From Arthrobacter sp. B6 (GTDB lineage: Bacteria; Actinomycetota; Actinomycetes; Actinomycetales; Micrococcaceae), in contig NZ_KV467168.1 of NCBI RefSeq assembly GCF_001663775.1, positions 980,460 to 1,044,459 on the forward strand: a stretch of 64,000 nucleotides of DNA, written 5' to 3'. Below the pieces are notes generated by a model, which searched no databases, was not told where the DNA came from, and was given only the letters and a program-made list of their open reading frames with translations. Shown here piece after piece: positions 61,201 through 64,000 of this stretch (the first letter of the stretch is position 1; every line of letters starts with the position of its first letter). A program made the position numbers and the translations under genes.

Positions 61201-64000
61201 TGTCCACCACGACGCGGATGGTGGCCTGGGCTGTTGCGCCGCGGTCGTCGGCGATGGTGTAGCGGACGTTGACTGTCCCGGCGGCCCCGGGCGCAAGCAG
61301 GATAATGCGCCCGCTGGTCTTGCTGACAGTTGCCTGGAGGGCGTCATCGGCTTCGATGCCGTCGGAGAGGATGCGGATGAGGTCGCCGTCAGGGTCAGTG
61401 TCGTTGCCTGTGGCGTCGACGGCGATCTGGCGGCCGGGACGGACCTTGACTTCGTCGTCCACCGGCGTGGGGTTCTGGTTGGTCTCGCCGCGCGGGGCAA
61501 TGCCAACAGTGACAGTACCGGTGTTGACCGCGCCCTGGCGGTCCACCACCTTGTAACGGAAGGTATCCGTCCCCGCACCGTCGCCGGCAGCGGTGAAGTC
61601 GATGAAGTTGCTGCCCACGGTGGCGGTTCCCATCGCGGGTGTACTGTCGATGCCGGTCAGCTGCACGGAGTCGCCGTCGGGATCGATACCGTCCAGCGGG
61701 ACAGGGATGCGCACGGTCCCGGCAGCTACTACGCGTGCGGTCAGGTTCCGCGGCTGGGGGCGGGAATTCTCCGATCCCTCCAGCGGAAGGATGTGGATGG
61801 TCACGGCGGCGGCGCTCTTTTGCCCCTGGGGATCCACCGCGTTGTAAATCGCGCGCACGGTCTTGGGCTGGGAGCCCGCGATGAAACGCAGGGTGTTCTC
61901 TGAGACGAAGCTCTTGCCGTCCAGTTCTTCCACGCTTTGTGGCAGCACAGGGTCCACGGTCAGCTTTTCGCCTTGGGGGTGGGTGTCGTTGTCCAGGACG
62001 GGAATAGTGACGACGTCGTTGACGCGGACGTTCACCTCATCCGGCTTCGGCTGCGGGGCTTCGACGACGGCGGGAGCCGGAACCGGGACAACAGAGACGC
62101 TGCCGGTAGCAGACTTGCGTCCGTTGGACATGGTGTATTCGAAAAGGAACGGGTCCTTCGTGCCCAGGACGTCAGTGATGCGCAGGACGCTGTGATTGAT
62201 GACGCTGACGGAGGCAGTGATGTTGTCGGGGAGCTTCACGGACTGCAGGACAAGCACCCCGCCGGATGGATCCGAGTCGTTGGCCAGCGGGTCCAGTAGT
62301 ACGCTTCCGCCGGTCGGCATGAGGGCAACGTCATGCACGGCAACGGGGTCGCCGGTGTCCTTGCCGGATTCCACGTCCACGCGGATGAGCCCCTGGCTGC
62401 TCTGCGGGCCATTGCTGGCTATGTAGGTCAGGTAGACCGGTCCGGGAGTGGTGCTCCGGAAAGTAAAGGTACCGCCATCGGTCACGGGGCCCAGTTCGGC
62501 GGGGCCGTTGGCTTCCACCTGGGCCAGCCGGAGAGCACCGCCGTTGGGGTCGACGTCGTTCTTCAGGGGCGCGATCACCAGGTCCTGGCCCACCACCGCG
62601 GTGACGTGGTCGGCGTTGACAACGGGGGCCAGTGCACCCGGCGGCTGGACGTTGACCACGACCTTGCCGGTGACTGTGGCACGGCCGTCCCAGATGGTCA
62701 CGGTGACGTTCTTCTTGCCGGCCGTGGCGCCGGAATCCTGGAAGGTCAGCAGGCCGTCGCGGCGGACCTTGACTTGGTCCTGGTCGTTGTCCGCCTTGGC
62801 GTCCATGAGGACCAGGTCGTCGCCGTCGGGATCGATCCAGTCCGTGAGGATGTTCTGGCTGACGGTCTTGCCCTGTTCCACGAGCATGGTGGTGGCGTCA
62901 CCGCCGCGCTTGAACTGGGGCGGACGGTTTTCCTCCGGGCCCACCACGCTGATCGTCACCTGGCCGCCCGCGGAGAGTCCGCGGCCGTCAGCGGCGTTGT
63001 AGTCGAATGTTTCGGTGCCCGGCTGCGCGTCCGCCGGCACCGAGACCTGGAAGGCGGTACCGCCGTAGATGCTTTCAAGGCTCCCGGCCTTGGGCCCCGC
63101 GTTGCCGACGGCGGCAGTCAGGACATCGCCGTCGGGATCTGAATCGTTGTCCAAGACGCTGAGGACGGTAGTGCGTCCTGGCCGGACCCCCACGGCGTCC
63201 GGTTTCGTCTCCGGCGGCCGGTTGGGCTTGGTGCGGTCCGGGAGAACGTTGATGGTGTTGTTGTCGGCAGATTCCTGGTCCTGCTCGTCCGATTCGTTCT
63301 TCGGCGGGATGACGTCGTCCCAGTTGTTCACGAGCTGCATGTTCTGGTTCACCAGCCACACATTCCCGGAATTCACATCATTCAAAACCACCAGGGCCCG
63401 GTTCACCCGGAAAACATACGACGGCGACGCACTCGCCTTGGGCACCTCAACGTTCCTGTCATCAGCATCATTAACACAGTCACGGACATACTTGTTCGCC
63501 CCCGACCACGCCGCATGCACACACCCGCCCAGCTGCACCGGCGCCGCCGGCACACCCTCACCATCAAAGCCCACCGTCTTCGCCGTGGAACCATCCAACG
63601 GCTGCTTCAACAACACCTTCTGCGTCGAAATCGCCACAAAATCACTGCCCGGACCACCCTGCTGCAACTTCGCATCCCGCGCATTCTCCAGCTGCAGCCG
63701 CCTCCCGCCCGGCAAAAACAGCTTCCCCGCCGCAGCATCCAAAACCACCGGCCGGTCCCCCACCACCGTGATCTGCAAATCCCCCGAACCCTTCAGCTCA
63801 CCCCACACACCGGACTCCGACGACACCACCACACCATTCGCATCCACGGCTGTCACCGACACCGCACCCGTCTTCGGGTCCGCCGAATAAATCCGGTCAT
63901 CAGCACCCACCGCCGACACCAAACCCTCAGAGCCCACCAGCACCGGCTCAGACGCTTCCTCATCAAAGCCATTCACCGTCGACGGCGACACCGCCCACAC
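58295..64000 (-). CDS. giant surface protein with Ig-like and fibronectin III repeats, N-terminus beyond window
   Basis: At least 1901 aa; its start lies beyond the right edge. The visible N-terminal 260 residues look like a beta-propeller-type sensor (repeated DAAAGKLFLPGG, DVNSGNVWLVNQN). Then about eleven cadherin/Ig-like units, most with NDSDPDGD-type Asp-rich motifs that suggest calcium binding. Then about five fibronectin III units (LNWSAPADRGSPITKY; VSWAAPASKGSPIKSY; VSWAAPDNNGDAVSSY), a Pro-rich spacer and a Cys-containing C-terminal domain of about 90 residues (VNSCLEKAKG, SSCPGSY). No C-terminal membrane helix or sorting signal. The first 220 or so codons use different synonymous codons from the rest. 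Confidence 0.88.
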   Translation of the reverse strand: MWAVSPSTVNGFDEEASEPVLVGSEGLVSAVGADDRIYSADPKTGAVSVTAVDANGVVVSSESGVWGELKGSGDLQITVVGDRPVVLDAAAGKLFLPGGRRLQLENARDAKLQQGGPGSDFVAISTQKVLLKQPLDGSTAKTVGFDGEGVPAAPVQLGGCVHAAWSGANKYVRDCVNDADDRNVEVPKASASPSYVFRVNRALVVLNDVNSGNVWLVNQNMQLVNNWDDVIPPKNESDEQDQESADNNTINVLPDRTKPNRPPETKPDAVGVRPGRTTVLSVLDNDSDPDGDVLTAAVGNAGPKAGSLESIYGGTAFQVSVPADAQPGTETFDYNAADGRGLSAGGQVTISVVGPEENRPPQFKRGGDATTMLVEQGKTVSQNILTDWIDPDGDDLVLMDAKADNDQDQVKVRRDGLLTFQDSGATAGKKNVTVTIWDGRATVTGKVVVNVQPPGALAPVVNADHVTAVVGQDLVIAPLKNDVDPNGGALRLAQVEANGPAELGPVTDGGTFTFRSTTPGPVYLTYIASNGPQSSQGLIRVDVESGKDTGDPVAVHDVALMPTGGSVLLDPLANDSDPSGGVLVLQSVKLPDNITASVSVINHSVLRITDVLGTKDPFLFEYTMSNGRKSATGSVSVVPVPAPAVVEAPQPKPDEVNVRVNDVVTIPVLDNDTHPQGEKLTVDPVLPQSVEELDGKSFVSENTLRFIAGSQPKTVRAIYNAVDPQGQKSAAAVTIHILPLEGSENSRPQPRNLTARVVAAGTVRIPVPLDGIDPDGDSVQLTGIDSTPAMGTATVGSNFIDFTAAGDGAGTDTFRYKVVDRQGAVNTGTVTVGIAPRGETNQNPTPVDDEVKVRPGRQIAVDATGNDTDPDGDLIRILSDGIEADDALQATVSKTSGRIILLAPGAAGTVNVRYTIADDRGATAQATIRVVVDNEVPLQAPIARDDRVTSAQTMGKTAVDVPVLKNDEDPDGVGENLLVSTEATTARPGADGNMIVDLTEEPQLIPYTVEDVDGQKSTAIIWVPGIGQQVPTLAKDEVIEVIAGQSVTVDLNEWVKVREGRSPRITQTDRIKLIGADGGDPTAGSATSLKYTAGTDYVGPGSLSFEVTDGTGPDDPEGLKSTLSIRTKVLPDPNRNNPPTLLGATVDVPKGDSASIDLGKLTADPDRDDLENMKYEIVGGALSGFSTTVEGKSLKASAADSSVTGAAAAVQVKARDPRGLEATATFQLAVTASNRPKPVANDDLEPNAAAGKPVTVNVLANDSNPFPETALKIISATTETGNGNVEVSGDSVVVTPAPGFSGSMVVSYTVADKTQDTSRQATARIRLTVKDKPLAPTTPQAQSVGDQTALLNWSAPADRGSPITKYTVYGESGFRQDCPANTCTLNGLVNNTKYHFEVTATNEFGESDRSPASAEIRPDVRPDTPLAPALKFGDKQLSVSWAAPASKGSPIKSYDLEISPAPPGQNAQIQNLTAVSYVWKGLQNGVSYKVRVLARNDAKDPSEWSTYSAAEIPAGVPATPGAPTASEAGAVGSQSQLKVSWAAPDNNGDAVSSYTLTTLRGGAVVATQPVAGATTQNVTVDNSEAGYTFTVSATNKAGTSGTSAQSAAVRAVGKPGMVSQPTATLMDTGGDGGKIDVRFTPLTDAQRNGSAASEITYKYSLTSGGSSGNINAGGGTVAAANGTDTAVVVWAVSSRSTTAGDASPASNSVNPYGLAFAPTVTGSKSSGVGDKTVSWTWNQPNGNGRAVTGYQYSVDGGGWQDTTQRSFSKTVGYSETVELRVRAISANQPGRIGRDTSRSGAEPPPPPPPGPQTWGAVVNVNSCLEKAKGSGDHWNGDSCSSYKMPQGSNLRLECYRDGWGSSRWYYIYSKDGSRWTHEYRFIRADTVNGSFGGMSSCPGSY

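Noticed and set aside
59816..61903. 695-aa open frame on the plus strand
   Set aside because: It is antisense to the Ig-repeat gene; the repeated Asp codons of that gene produce a long open complement.

Overview
The window is high-GC actinobacterial DNA. Gene content and order (glyS, dusB, dgt and dnaG on one strand; gatCAB; a SAM-IV-type riboswitch in front of metX; tdh-kbl; citMHS with a CitA/CitB-type sensor pair; ligA) point to the Micrococcaceae, most likely Arthrobacter or Pseudarthrobacter. I see chromosomal backbone throughout: no tRNA, rRNA, CRISPR array, insertion sequence, integrase or prophage genes.

Layout. 1-16 kb: replication and translation genes on the minus strand (dnaG cut by the left edge, dgt, dusB, glyS), mixed with a YibE/F membrane protein, alpha/beta hydrolases, a DUF1295 protein, a GNAT enzyme, a DMT transporter, an S4 RNA-binding protein, a GDSL hydrolase, a winged-helix protein, a SHOCT protein and metX with its riboswitch. 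16-20.7 kb: a secreted subtilase with two nearly identical C-terminal repeats, a glyoxalase-like protein, a CPBP-type membrane protease and a histidine phosphatase. 20.6-27.3 kb: an amino-acid catabolism block (tdh-kbl, a FAD oxidoreductase, an isolated hutI, a DeoR regulator) with a divergent LysR regulator. 28-31.5 kb: gatCAB. 31.7-35.8 kb: citrate uptake with its two-component system. 35.9-40 kb: RidA, GNAT, an inositol-monophosphatase-like enzyme and ligA.

40-64 kb is the most interesting part: one long minus-strand locus that runs off the right edge. In transcription order it encodes a giant surface protein (Ig-like and fibronectin III repeats), a MoxR ATPase, a DUF58 protein, a transglutaminase-fold membrane protein, an RDD-FHA protein, a PP2C phosphatase, an FHA protein, a PknB-type kinase, an FHA-like protein, an EssC/EccC-like FtsK/SpoIIIE ATPase with an FHA domain, two paralogous proline-rich anchored proteins and a WXG100 protein. 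Most neighbouring genes overlap by 4 or 14 bases. It reads as a type VII secretion-like machine joined to a Ser/Thr phosphorylation circuit and to a module like the bifidobacterial 'PFNA' cluster (kinase, FN3, AAA, DUF58, transglutaminase). The usual EccB, EccD, EccE and mycosin genes are not present in the window, and the transglutaminase domain has Asp where the catalytic Cys should be.

Convergent gene ends often carry large inverted repeats. One family of about 60-70 bp palindromes occurs three times (7362-7429, about 27253-27316, 28044-28103) with related sequence, and looks like a dispersed repeat. Different palindromes lie at 19050-19101 and 35770-35863. No gap of more than 300 bases lacks a gene, except 15924-16290 if the subtilase starts at its downstream candidate; that gap holds the metX riboswitch.
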